Source: Verticillium longisporum (taxonomy: Eukaryota; Ascomycota; Sordariomycetes; Glomerellales; Plectosphaerellaceae). From it: 64,000 nucleotides of DNA. Below are positions 47,193-58,800 of this stretch, one piece after another. Location of the stretch: the NCBI GenBank assembly GCA_019188255.1, contig JAETXT010000005.1, forward strand, positions 620,001-684,000. The letters are read 5' to 3'. The notes under the pieces were generated by a model that did not search any database, was not told the DNA's origin, and worked only from the letters and a program-made list of their open reading frames with translations. The translations under genes and the position numbers were made by a program. The first letter of the stretch is position 1; every line of letters starts with the position of its first letter.

Positions 47193-48374
47193 TCGATGGA
47201 TCCGATGGGCGTGTGTAATGTGTTGTGACGAGTGCTTCTGGTATCGTCGAGTGTCGATGTAGTGGCAAGGTGGTTATGTTCCCCAACATACTAGGGGACT
47301 CGCTCGTCACTAGATATACGGCCACTGCCGTGGCTCTTGGCTGTGAGGCCTCGCGTCTCGAGCTCTCTGTTTGTCTCGATCTTTCAGAACTGAGGGGCGG
47401 GGGTTGGTGAGCCAGCAGGGGTATCATTGGTCAAGGAGCCTGCCCACGAACTTGGGATTGTGGCGGAGCACGCTTATAAACTCTTGGCTTCTGATGTCCG
47501 TGACTCCATAGAGTACGTCGACCCCGGCAATAGGTTATCTCGACCCCAAGTCCAGGGACCGACAGACAGCATCGGGCGTGTTGTGGGCCGGGATGAGCTG
47601 TTCGGCTCGTGCTATCTGATGGCCAAGGTCGTCACAGTGATGTTGTAGCGGTGGCGGAGCAGACATTGCTCTTCGGTGCCGCACACGCACCTTGGTCATT
47701 CTGCGACTCTGAGCTTGCCAAGCAAGTCATGCTGCGGCCATCGCCCAGTCGGTCGGTTGGACACAAGGCTCAGGCATCGAATCGTTACGGGGGAATGAGA
47801 GAGGCGCAGCTCAAGGAAAGCGGCATGCTTTGTCACGTAGCAGCGGTGGCATGCCCCGCCGGTTGTTGATGTCGTTGGTGATGCTTGTGCCGCATGATTA
47901 AAACGCCGAGATCAGCACTGCATAAATTGGCGATGGTAGTTGAAAGATGAGGTACAACAGTTCGACTTGCAATGTCATTGACTAGCAGTCGGGTTAAGAG
48001 GTTTGCCTTCGAGGGACATCGAAGGTCCACCTGGCTGGGGTGGGTGCGTGATTGGGGGCCAAGACGGAAGCGATCCAGGGTCCAATGTTTGTTTAGTCAT
48101 CCTGCGATGTGACAGGCTCGAGCTATCGCCACTTGCCTGCCTCGCGAATGGCACTTACAAGGCTGGAACACGAGATGTTGGTCAAGAGCTACCCAAACAG
48201 TTGCCCGTGAACAGAATTTTCAACTTTGACTCCATCGCCTTTTTAGACTTCTTTCTCCGGCGAGAGAATCTCTACCTGACATCATCTAGTGAGTTGTGAA
48301 AGTGCCCGTTCATACACCGCCAGGCAACAACCGCGGGGTGCTTCATCAGTATCCCACATCATATCGTGCCCGTC
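47193..48374. other. Divergent intergenic region, membrane protein / DNA glycosylase
   Basis: About 1.2 kb with promoters of the two flanking genes. No supported gene or RNA. Confidence 0.55.
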
Positions 48375-49337
48375 ATGGACACCGAAAACGAAGGAATCAA
48401 GAGCGAGGAGCTCACGGCAGACATCCTTGAAGCCAAACCCGCCAGCTTTAATGGCCGCCTACAAAACTTCATCCACATCCCGTCATCCACAGACTCGTCA
48501 CCCCGCCGCAGCGTTCGTGTTGCCGCTACTCTTGCGCAGGCAGGCAACTTGCCGCCTGCGCCCAAGCTACAGACATCACCATCACCATCTCCGTCACGGC
48601 CGACGAAACGAAAGGCGTCGCCTTCTGAGGGCACAAAAAGGAAGCGGTCCACTCCTCGTTATGCGCCTCCCTCCACCTATGCCCACCTGCCCCCGTTGCC
48701 TGACGCCATTTCACCCAACCTCTTGATCCTCTTCATCGGCCTCAACCCGGGCATCCAGACAGCCTCGACAGGTCATGCCTACGCGCACCCCTCGAACCTC
48801 TTCTGGAAGCTTCTACATCACTCGGGCGTCACGTCGCGCCTGCTGCCGGCCTCGGAAGACCGGACGTTGCCAGAGCGGTATGCGTGCGGATTCACTAACA
48901 TTGTGTCCCGCCCGAGCCGCAACGGAGCCGAGCTACGGAACGCGGAACTTGACGCTGGCGTTGCGGTGTTGGAGGCCAAGATTGCCAAGTGGAGGCCAGA
49001 GGTGGCTTGCATCGTGGGCAGGGGCATCTGGGAAGGGGTTTTCGGGGACAGGAGGGGCAGGGGAAGGAAGAAGGGGGAGTTCGAGTGCGGCTGGCAAGAG
49101 GGCGAGAACAGGGGGGTGGTGAGGGCGGGGGAGGAAGGGGGGCCATGGGAGGGTGCCAGAGTGTTCGTCGCGACGAGCACGAGCGGACTTGCGGCGACTC
49201 TGGGGCCGAGGGAGAAAGAGGTGATTTGGGGGGAGCTTGGGGCTTGGTGTACGCAGAGGAGGGCCGAGAGAGGCATGCTGACTGAGGTTAAGGAGGAAGA
49301 AGGGAAGTCTGATGGCATTGAGCTCCTAGATCCATGA
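48375..49337 (+). CDS. Mismatch-specific uracil/thymine DNA glycosylase (Mug/TDG family)
   Basis: Removes U or T from G-mismatches in base excision repair. A single exon, 320 aa, starting MDTENEGIKS; the GTG nine bases upstream is not needed. Residues 1-110 are a disordered Ser/Pro/Lys-rich region with KRKASP and KRKRSTP nuclear signals. The glycosylase core begins LLILFIGLNPG (122-126, where the Asn is the water-positioning residue of this family), followed by GHAYAHPSNLFWKLLH, the Mug/TDG base-flipping site region. A later VATSTSGLAATLG (about 265-277) is the second active-site loop. A long Gly/Arg/Lys insertion (GDRRGRGRKK and onwards) sits between them. Fission yeast Thp1 is the closest well-known type. 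The C-terminal tail is acidic. Confidence 0.9.
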   Translation: MDTENEGIKSEELTADILEAKPASFNGRLQNFIHIPSSTDSSPRRSVRVAATLAQAGNLPPAPKLQTSPSPSPSRPTKRKASPSEGTKRKRSTPRYAPPSTYAHLPPLPDAISPNLLILFIGLNPGIQTASTGHAYAHPSNLFWKLLHHSGVTSRLLPASEDRTLPERYACGFTNIVSRPSRNGAELRNAELDAGVAVLEAKIAKWRPEVACIVGRGIWEGVFGDRRGRGRKKGEFECGWQEGENRGVVRAGEEGGPWEGARVFVATSTSGLAATLGPREKEVIWGELGAWCTQRRAERGMLTEVKEEEGKSDGIELLDP

Positions 49338-49785
49338 TCCGGGTTGGTGATCTATCAGAGTGATTTTTAGAGTCAGAACTCATGGTAGTTCGCAGTATGA
49401 TCGAGAAATATCTGCCTTCCCTTCCACGAGGTTTCGACATCGGAATGCTCCAAGTGAAGATGTCAAGCCAATGCCAGGTGCATGCACAATAAGTGAGACC
49501 CACATTGTTGATGGAGATTCTTATCAGACCAATCATCCGCCCCCAACAGACAGTCTAAGCCTTTCTGGGCGATGTCCTAGGCGGTCTGGAGGCAACTGCA
49601 GGCGCATGCACCAAACGGGCGGCAGAAAAATCTCGATTGGAAAAAAAGTTGGGCGGTCGAAGAAAAAGAAGCGCCCCGCCTCGAGGAGGCCGGGAAAAAA
49701 AGGCCAGGACAACTGGAGAGCTTCAGCTTCACCAGGCATCCCCCTTACCCACACGAATCAATCCAGCCTCCGACGACCATCGATC
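49338..49785. other. Intergenic region glycosylase / nop7
   Basis: 448 bp, holding the glycosylase 3' UTR and the nop7 promoter and leader, with an A/G-rich block at 49625-49705. No gene is seen. Confidence 0.55.
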
Positions 49786-51777
49786 ATGGGCAGAATCAAG
49801 AAGAAGGGCCAGGCCGGCGCGGCCAAGAACTACGTGACCCGTACCCAGGCTGTCAAGAAGCTCCAGCTCAGTCTGCCCGATTTCCGAAAGCTCTGCATCT
49901 GGAAGGGCATCTACCCGCGCGAGCCTCGCAACCGCAAGAAGGTCTCCAAGTCCTCGTCCCCCTCGACGACCTTTTACTACGCCAAGTACATCCAGTAGCT
50001 GCTGCACGAGCCTCTGATTCACAAGTTCCGCGAGCAGAAGGCCCTTGAGAAGAAGATTTCCAAGGCCCTCGGTCGGGGCGATGTGGGCGATGCGAAGAGG
50101 CTCGAGGGAAACGCCGTGCGCACCGGCAAGACGTGCAAGCCTGGCTACACCCTCGACCATGTCATCCGTGAGCGCTACCCGACCTTCATCGACTCCCTGC
50201 GCGACCTGGACGACTGCCTGTCCATGCTGTTCCTCTTCGCCAACCTGCCCTCCACCTCGACCGTCCCCGCCAAGATGATCGCCAGGTGCGAGCGTCTGTG
50301 CCTCGAGTTCCAGCACTACCTCATCGTCTCCAAGAGCCTCACCAAGTCCTTCCTCTCCATCAAAGGTATCTACTACCAGGCCAACATTCAGGGCGAGGAC
50401 GTCCTGTGGCTCGTTCCCTACAAGTTCAACCAGCGCGTTGTCGGCGACATTGATTTCCGCATCATGGGCACGTTTGTCGAGTTCTACATGACCCTGCTCG
50501 GTTTCATCAACTTCAGGCTCTACACCTCTGTCGGCCTCAAGTACCCCCCCAAGTTTGACCTCAGCAAGGATGAGCAGTCGGGTGAGCTCGGCGCCTTCAT
50601 TCTCGAGGGCCAGGGCCTCGCCAACGACGACGAGGAACAGCCCCAGCAGCAGCAGCAGATCACGGAAGGCGAGACGACCGAGCACCACCCCGACCCCGAG
50701 ACCCAGGCGGCCGTCAACAAGGTCGTCAAGAAGCTCAAGGGCGCCGCCGATGTCACCGACGAGGCCTCGAGCGACAACTCGGAAGCCGCTGATACCAACG
50801 CCATCGACAAGTTTGAGCCCGCCGCCCCCGGTGGTGACATTCTCCCGCAACCCAGCTACTCCAGCTCGGACGTCGGCAAGCTCTTCGCCAACTGCACCTT
50901 TTACCTGTCGAGGGAGACCCCCCGCGGCCCCCTCGAGTTCATCCTGCGCGCGTTCGGCTGCAAGCGCATCGGCTGGGACTCGGTCCTCGGCGAGGGCGCC
51001 TACACCACCGACGAGCACGACCCCTCGATCACGCACCAGATTGTGGACCGCCCCATCATCGCCGGCGTGCCCGTCGAGGAGCAGGCCGAGGACAACCAGA
51101 CGGCGCAGAAGCTGGGCCCCAACCAGCGCATCCCCGGCAGGGTCTACGTCCAGCCGCAGTGGGTGTGGGACAGCGCCAACGACGCCGAGCTCAAGCGGCC
51201 GGATCTGTACGCGCCCGGCGCGCAGCTGCCACCCCATCTGAGCCCCTTTGTGCGCGCCGTGCGGGGCCAGTACGACCCGACGGTGCCGCTCGAGGAGCAG
51301 GAGACCGAGGGCGAGGTCCTTGCCGACACCGACGAGGAGATGGACGACGAGCAGCTCGACGCCATGGCCCTCGAGGCGCCCGACATGGACGTTGCCGGGT
51401 CGGAGGATGACTCGGACGCCGCCGCGGGCGACGACTCGTTTGGCGGCTTCGACGACAACGAGGCCGAGCACGACGAGGAGGGCGACGACGACGCGGCGCA
51501 GCGGCAGCTGGAGCTCGAGGCCGAGCTGACGGGCGCCGGCGTGAAGGCCAAGACGTGGACGGCGGCCAAGGCGAAGAAGGACGCGGCGCGCAAGGCGCTG
51601 GCGAAGAGGGCGGCCGAGGAGGAGGAGGAGCACGAGCGGGCCAAGGGCATGCTGCCCAAGAAGAAGCGCAAGCTGTACGAGCAGATGATGTACACCAACA
51701 ACAAGAAGAGCGCCGAGGCCGAGAAGCTGCGGGCCAAGAGGAGAAAGCATGAGAAGGAGGCAGGCAGGCGGGCTTAG
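49786..51777 (+). pseudogene. nop7: Pescadillo/Nop7 ribosome-biogenesis factor, with an in-frame TAG at codon 71
   Basis: Nop7/PES1 with Erb1 and Ytm1 forms the PeBoW complex needed for 27S pre-rRNA processing and the 60S subunit. The frame spans 664 codons with no intron. The pescadillo N-terminal domain begins [19 protein letters not shown] and includes [36 protein letters not shown] and [18 protein letters not shown] domain follows (about 363-460; [23 protein letters not shown]), then an acidic region and a basic coiled coil ([12 protein letters not shown]). Codon 71 is TAG (49996-49998) inside the conserved FYY.KYIQ-stop-LLHEPL motif, where other species have Tyr or Trp. Everything downstream stays open and conserved. 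The next in-frame ATG (50224) would remove 146 residues. Sequence error, readthrough or pseudogene remain open. Confidence 0.9.
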
Positions 51778-52067
51778 TCTTTTTTCTTAGGTAGACGTTG
51801 GGCGTTTAATACCAGGCGTTATTCTTTTCACTTTAGATGCCCATGTTCAGTGTTGATGTGCCATGAAGCGTACCGAGTGTGATGTTCAGAAAAAAGTGGT
51901 GATATTATGACCTCCGTCGAAGGTCTGACCTGCTCACCTTGTTCTTGCCTCTCCCCTCACCTTGACACACCGAAAACCAAGTGCCCCACTTCAGACTCAA
52001 CCTTCACTTTCGTCCCTCCCTCACCGAGCCACAACCACCAATCTCACACCAACGGCCAACAACCACC
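51778..52067. other. Short intergenic region nop7 / RRN9-domain gene
   Basis: 290 bp with a T-rich nop7 terminator area and a C-rich leader just before 52068. Confidence 0.5.
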
Positions 52068-54261
52068 ATGGCCGTCGTACCAGATGACGACTGGGACCTC
52101 GACACGGACGAGATCCGGTCCACCGCCTCTGACGAACTCTACGAGACGCGCCCCAACCGCTGGCGCGGCCCCCTCTCGACATGGCGGCACATGACCGAGG
52201 AAGAGCGCCTGCTGCACCAGAACATGGAGCAGGTGCGCGACCAGGACCTCGCCATCCACCTCTTCAATGCCGCCATGCTGCGGAACCCGCCCCAAGTATG
52301 CATCCGGCCCTCATCTCGCACTCGTCTCATTCGGAGAAGGGCTGCATGCCAGAAGAAGAAGAGCCCGCTGACAAGCACAGGGCTCCCAGGACGCGCTGCC
52401 TGAGGGCATGGGTCTCGGCGACTGGCGTCCGCCGCAGGCGTGGACGGCGTGGCCGTTGCCTGTCGAGGCTCTGCCGAGGGAGAAGGTGCTGCGGGAGACG
52501 CGTGACGCGCACGATGCGTTTACGCTGAGGAGGAAGGATGAGTGGAGGCCGGGGAAGGACTTGGAGGAGGAGGTGTCTGCGTCGATGCTGCGGATTGCCA
52601 AGGAGAGGTTTCGCGAGCGGAAGTTTGGGCAAGGCAACGAGCCGTCCGAGGCTGGGCGGGACTCTGACGAGGACTCTGCTGACGAATCTGAGGATGCGCA
52701 TTCTGATGACGCGGACGACGAGCCTCTGACGAAGGGCACATCCGAAGGGGAAGAGGCCGAGAGCGAGGACAGTGACGAGTCGCAGGACGAAGACGAGCAG
52801 AGCGTGCAAGACGAGGCGGAGCAGCAGCAATCACCAGAGGATGAAGTCCCAGCGCGAACCACCAAGGCCAAAAGGCAGTACGCGCCCGTCATGTCGGCAG
52901 ATGACGACCTCTCCTACGAACTCCTCCGCCCCTCTGCAAGACATATCCTCACAAAGCTCGACGCGACCCTGACGACCCTGCACAATGCGCGCATGGCCGG
53001 CGTCGTAGCCCGAGACCAGACGGGCGATTCTGCTAGCGACAGGTCCTCCGTCATCTCGGACGCCGAAACAGAAGTCGCGACACCTCGAAAGCGAGCAGCA
53101 AATGCCAGATACACCAAGAAACGCCCGGCACCAGCCTCATCGACATCCTCCTCATCCGAGGAAGATGATGCAGATGACGAATCAGCCTCGGAGAAGACGC
53201 CCCGCGGCAGACCCCTTGCCCAGCGCAGGAGACGGGCATCGAAGCGCGCCGTCTCGGCATCGTCTCGTGATAGCGACTCAGACACGTCTCGTGCGTATCG
53301 AATGTGGCGTGACAGTCGACTCAACAGGTGGGGTCTGCGCGACTGGCGGGACGTGCTTGGAGCAGCCGCGCTGGCTGGGTTCGATGCTGATGTCGTGGCA
53401 CGCGCGGCGCAACGGTGCGCGGATCTCTTTGGACAGAGCATGGAGCTCAACACGGTTGTTGAGGGACAGGAAGGGTATGTCACGACGACATGTTACCCGG
53501 GTAAGCCGCTGCCGGCAGCCAAAGATAGTGGAGAGGAAGACGAGGAGAGACACCTCGAGGAGACGAGGCGAAGGCTCAGATACGAGGCTATACAGCTCCG
53601 AAGAGCAAGGGAGAGGCGCGCCGGGAGAGCTCCGGCAGGTGCAGACACGCAAGACTCCGACGAGGATGGCGATGGCGATGGCGATGGGCCGAGGAGCAGA
53701 TCACGCAACGGCCAGACGGACGAAGACAATGACTCCAGCGGTGTCGAGTTACCAGCGCGACCCAAGCTCGAGATCGACCTCAACGCTGTGCAGGCATCGC
53801 CCGACGGCCTCTTCTACTGCCCCATAACGCACTGCAAACGGCACACGAAGGGGTTCGGTGCGAAGCGTGGACTGCGAGAGCACTTCAAACTGATCCACGA
53901 CCAGCCGACGGCGCAAAAGGGCGCATTTTACTGTCCTATCACGACGTGCAAGTACCATGTACGGAGCTTCAAGGCGAGAAAGAACCTCACGGCACACATG
54001 CGACATGTGCATGGTGCCGAGCTCGCTGCTGGAGACGAATCGGAGGCCGTGACTCCCAAGGGCAAGGGCAAAGCCAAGGAACAGACGCCCGCGATGCAAA
54101 TGCCCTCGGCAGGGAACCCGGGCAGCGACGAGGAGATGGACGGTGCCGTACATGTCGATGGATTCCTGAGGCCGATCAAGATTCGACAGGGTTGGCTGTC
54201 AAAGGGAGGGCGAGAGAAAGGTCAACGGAATAGGGGGACGAAAGACCATGCTGACGGCTAG
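52068..54261 (+). CDS. RRN9-domain RNA polymerase I factor with two C-terminal zinc fingers
   Basis: Exons 52068-52295 and 52381-54261 (702 aa) join as NPPQ-GSQDALPEGMGLGDWRPP. Residues about 35-115 (RPNRWRGPLSTWRHMTEEERLL, DQDLAIHLFNA, WTAWPLP) match the RRN9 domain of the yeast upstream activation factor that recruits RNA polymerase I to rDNA. The middle is highly acidic and Ser-rich (residues about 170-270), followed by RSRAYRMWRDSRLNRWGLRDWRDVLG-type conserved helices near 390-460. Near the C-terminus two similar fingers, FYCPITHCKRH and FYCPITTCKYH, each have C-x4-C-x15-H-x4-H spacing. The tail is basic (KGREKGQRNRG). The RRN9 assignment is by memory of the family; the fingers are read directly. 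Confidence 0.8.
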
Positions 54262-54368
54262 ACACGGCGAGTTTCGGGGTGGATGAGCAACCTTCATCAC
54301 GACTATCGACACGGGAGATGGTATGAACTTGGCTCTTGCTTTCAAACTTATCGTTAGAGCCGGGAAGA
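54262..54368. other. Convergent intergenic region
   Basis: 107 bp separate the RRN9-type gene stop and the HAD gene stop. Confidence 0.5.
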
Positions 54369-55151
54369 TCATTCTCCCTTGGCAGCAAACTGCCTCTCAA
54401 CCTCATCCGCAAATTCGCCAATGGTCTGAAACTTCCACCCAAAAGCCACATCATCCTTCAACCCTTCCGGATCCCCTCCGATGCCCTGCCCTTCCTTCGT
54501 ATCCCCGCCCCGCGCGATCCAGACACTTCGCAACCCGAGTTCCTTCGCCGGCACATGGTCCGCCCTGAGACTCCTCGCAACATGCAGCAGCTCCCCCTTG
54601 TCAAACCCGACGCCGTGCTCCCGCTCCACCCGCTCAAACAGGTACCGAAAGTTGGCGTGCGCAGGCTTGTAGCTCCCGATCCGCTCAGCCGTGTACACGC
54701 CGTCAAACTCGACCGGCCGCATGGCTCCAACCGACGCGGCAATGTTGCGCTCGTCGACGTTGCTCAGGATGAAGAGCTTGTACCGGCGCTCGAGCTTCTG
54801 CAGGCCGGCGACCGTGTCGCCGAACGGGACGCTGGCGCCGGCCATGTCGCGCCACGCCGCAAAGTCGGCCTCTGTCAGTTGGTCGGTGACGTCGAGGTCG
54901 GCGGCGAGCTTGCGGAAGGTGCGGGCCAGGAGCTCGTCGGCGAGCAGCGCGGGTTCGTCGTGCTCGAGGGTGTCGGAGGCGGCGTTGAAGCGCCGCATCA
55001 GGGTGACCATGTCTTTCAGGTCGTGGGAGGGAGGCAAAGCAGCGTGGAGGGGCGCTAGGTGGTGACGGAGGCTGGATTCGTAATCCACGAGCGTGCCGTA
55101 GTTGTCAAAGGACAGGGCTTTGAATGAGGTGAGGTCAGGGTGCGATGGCAT
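54369..55151 (-). CDS. HAD-superfamily hydrolase, 2-haloacid dehalogenase type
   Basis: A single-exon protein of 260 aa. Motif I is FDNYGTLVD with the predicted nucleophile D16. Motif II is FILSNVDE with S130-N131, motif III is the Lys in SYKP (K162), and the HVARSLRADHVPAKELGLRSVWI segment is motif IV. These fit the L-2-haloacid dehalogenase subgroup of HAD hydrolases, which are cytosolic and act on small organic acids or phosphate esters. Motif I has Asn where the group usually has Val or Ala (FDVYGT), and the Gly-Asp-Ser of motif IV is changed to Ala-Arg-Ser. The substrate is unknown. It is transcribed leftwards towards the RRN9-type gene. Confidence 0.85.
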   Translation of the reverse strand: MPSHPDLTSFKALSFDNYGTLVDYESSLRHHLAPLHAALPPSHDLKDMVTLMRRFNAASDTLEHDEPALLADELLARTFRKLAADLDVTDQLTEADFAAWRDMAGASVPFGDTVAGLQKLERRYKLFILSNVDERNIAASVGAMRPVEFDGVYTAERIGSYKPAHANFRYLFERVEREHGVGFDKGELLHVARSLRADHVPAKELGLRSVWIARGGDTKEGQGIGGDPEGLKDDVAFGWKFQTIGEFADEVERQFAAKGE

Positions 55152-55845
55152 TTTGGCGGTTGCAGTGTATGAAGGGGTTACAAATGCGTATCTCGAGATG
55201 TATCTCTAGAACAGATATCACTCAGATGATACCAACTCAAGGTTCGCGCCCTGGGCAGAGAACTTCTCTTATACCCAATGAAGGCTACCCGAATGAAGGC
55301 CGCGCATGTTGATGTGTGATGCATGTGGTGTGAACGATGACGTCCAAGGGCGCCGTTGACACGCTGCCCACAGAGGGTCGTAAGCCTGGGCGTCGATCAT
55401 CCCTCATCGTCAGACCGTTCCTACCAACGTCCTTGGTGTGATGCGATTCTCCCAAACTTCCGCTTCAGAAGCATACCAAGATATCTCCAGAGGCACACCC
55501 GTCATCACAATGACGTGACACCTTCATCTGATCATGCATGTGACGATCACCGGCATCAAGTGGCAGCGCATGGTCAAGCTTCAACAGAGTCGATCAAATG
55601 AAAGTGAATTATACCACAAAGCCAACGATTGAATAAGAAGGGTATCAAGCGTACAGTAAAACCTACACCACGACACGACCCAGCGACAGAGTACAGACCC
55701 TCACGTCCCATCGTGCCTCAACCGTGAATCAGACCGGGACCTCTCCAGCACGAAGCGCATCCAGCTATATAAAGTCCGCAGGTAACGCATATCCAGACGC
55801 CCCAAAACGCCTCGCTGTCTCAACAAAATGCAGGGCGAAAGACCC
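55152..55845. other. Intergenic region HAD gene / kinesin-5 3' end
   Basis: About 0.7 kb with the HAD promoter and the kinesin-5 3' UTR. No gene is seen. Confidence 0.55.
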
Positions 55846-58800
55846 TCAGTTCAATCTCGGACTCTTCCTCCTCGGGCCGAGGCTCTGCGAGAACGCCGCG
55901 ACGGGCAGCGGCACGTTCTCCCGCCCCTCGAGCGGTCCCGCGACCGTCTTGCGGCCAATCTTGCTCTGCTGCCGAGACGTGCTGTACTTGAAGGGCAGAA
56001 GCCCGGTCGCGGCGTCGCCACCGTCGGCGGCGGCGGCTGCCTCCTTCATGGCGGCAGCCCCAGCCGCCGGGTCGAACAGCAACGAGCCCGCCGTCGTCAG
56101 GTTGGTTTGCGTCAGGTTAGGGTTCACCTCGCGGAGGCTCATGCTGAACGGGAAGCTGTGGTTCGTCTGGGCGTTCTCCGAGATGGATGGCATCGTCGAG
56201 GCCCGCGTCTGGCGTGGTGATGAAGCCAGGAGGTCGGGCTCGTCATCATCGTCGGCGAAGACGGTGGGGATGGTGCTAGACTTGCTGGGCGAGGCGGAAA
56301 CGCCGTGCAGGTCATTGAGAAGCTTCTCGTGCGCCTTGGTCTTGGGCAGATCGGTCGGAAATTGGTAGTGCATCTTCATCGGGGTGTCGCCGGTAGGTTG
56401 GTATTCCTGGATGATCGTGGAAGATATCTCGTGCCGCAGCGCAGCCAGGGGCTGGCAGATGTCTTCCCCAATGGGTGCGAGACCTTGTTTAGCCTCCTCT
56501 GTCTGCGTTTCCAGCTTGTTTCCCAAGTCCTGAACACGGTCGAAAGTGGTCGCGCATTGCGATGCGATCTCTTCGAATGACTGTCCGACAGTCTCGGAAA
56601 GCTTCTGCACAGACTCTGTATGCTTCTCGTGGTGAGAGGCGTTCTCGTGGCGGGCGTGGGTAACAAAGTCGTCCAAGGCTTTCATCTGCACGTCAAGGTT
56701 CTCCAGCTGCTCGTCAACCACGCGCATCGTCTCGGCGTTGACCGACTTGGTGGTGCCCTGGATGGATGAACTGTGTTCTTCGGCGGCCTATACACGATGT
56801 TAGCGCTGTTTCTGCTCCTTCGTGCTGAGTCTCTGGTACGCACGTTCCAGTCATCCTTCAGCTTTGTCTTCATGGCTTCCTTCGAGTTGGCGACCGTCTC
56901 CAGGAGCTCGTCCTCCTTGCTATTCCACGCGTCCATACCCTCTCCGTAGGCGGCAACATCCTTCTCAAGCGTAGTGTTGGACGCGAGGATGCTTCTCTGC
57001 AGCTCGGCCGTCTTGTCGGCGAGTCGCGACTCTTGCACCTCGGCTTGCGCGTTGATCAGGGATGTGATCTGCGTGAGCAGGTCCTGTCGGTCCCCGGCCG
57101 CCTGCTTGCGTTCACCTTCCATCACCTCCTGCATGCGGCTGGCGTTGGCGGCGTTTTGCTCGGCGATCGTCCTTGTCGCCTTTTCGAGTTGCTGTCGCAG
57201 TTTCAGGGACTCGGCGCGCTGGGCAGAGATGTGTGTGACAAGGTCGTCGAAGATGGTCTTGAAGTCTTTGCCCAGAGACCTGTACGATGTGTGCAGCTGG
57301 GTCGAACGTTAGCAGCCACCCTGCGAAATATCATGTCTGATGTAGGAACGTACCTGGTTGTGGAAGGTGCCGAGCTCGCTGAGCACGTCGGCAGCAATCT
57401 TCTCCGCCGCCGCCGCGATAGACTGTAGACTCTCGCCCACTTGGTCCTTGACAGTATCACGCACCGTCTTGATCTCCTCGAGCACGTTGTCCATCTCTTC
57501 TTTGGATCCTTTCTGCTCGCCCAGCAGCTCCTCCCTCGACTCGACAAACTCCTGCAGGTGCCCCTCGAGGAAGCTTTCGGTCGAGGTCAGCTTCTCCAGC
57601 TCCTCGGCCACGAAAGCCTTCATCATCTCGGAGATGCCCGAGACGTGCTCCTGCTGCTCGTCGCGCAAGAGTTCTATGCGCTGCTCCACGAGCGAGGTGA
57701 TGTCGACGACGTGGCCCTGCGCCATACCCCAGGCGCCGCGGTTAATCGACTGCAGGTCCGACTTGCGCTTGTTCTTGGCGCGCAGGCGGTCGACGTCGCC
57801 GACTGTCTTTTGGAGCGTCGAGATGAGACGCCCGCCGACCTCGGTGAGTTTGCCTTCCGTCTCCTGGTGTGCCTTGCGCAGGTGCATCTCGTCGGCGAGC
57901 GACCTGCGCGTCGCGTCGAGCACGAGCTCCGTCTGGTCGAGCACGTCCTTTGTGTCGTCGAGCTGGGCCTTGGTGCCCTCGTGGTCCTTCTTGAGCCCCA
58001 TAAAGTTGGAGGTCAGCGACAGCAGCTCGTGCACCTTGTTCTTGAGGTTCATCTCGAGCGTCTCCATCTTGGCCGCCTGCTCCTCGAGCACGATCCGTCG
58101 AGACTCGCTCTGCGAGGTCATCTCCTCGTACGACTCATTGGATAGGTAGACACCGTTGCGCTGGCGCGTCGTGATGAGCTCGCTCTTGAGCTTCTCAATC
58201 TCGGTCTGGAACTCGCGCAGCAGCTTCTTCTTGTTCAGCAGCGGGTTGACCTGGGGCTTGTTGCGGATGTTCTTGGCGCGGAACGCGTAGTCGAGCGTGG
58301 AAATGGTCTCCTCGAGGTTGCTCTTGGCCGGGGAGACGGTGGCGATGATACACGTCTTGGTGCGGCCGCCGAGCGAGTCTTGCAGCAGACGCGTCAGTTT
58401 GGACTCGCGGTAGGGAATGTGCTGGCTGCGGTCGACGAGGGCGTTGATGACACGGCCCAGCGTGAGGAGACTCTTGTTGATGAGACCCGCCTCGGCGGCG
58501 CGCTTGTTCTCGGCGCCGGACCGCTGGATGTTCTCGCTGCCCGCCAGATCGACGAGGTTCAGCTTGCCGGCGCTGACGTAGTCCTCGCCGCCGTCTTCGT
58601 TCTTGCGCTTGACGTAGGCCGTGACCGTGAAGACGGTGTGACTGCGACTGCTGAGGTCGTTGCACTTTGTGGCCGCGACCTGGCGCTTCAAGCTCCCGTC
58701 CTGGAGGACCTTGATGCCCTCGCCGGCCGTCTTGATGTGCTTCTCCTCCATGCCCTGCACAATGGTCGTCGCGTGGCCCTTTCGTGACGTGTCGTCAAAG

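Noticed and set aside
49729..51750. Antisense frame of 673 codons over nop7
   Set aside because: It is the complement of a GC-rich conserved gene and is rich in Leu/Gly/Val from codon-position bias. No domain is visible, while the plus strand has a clear pescadillo sequence.
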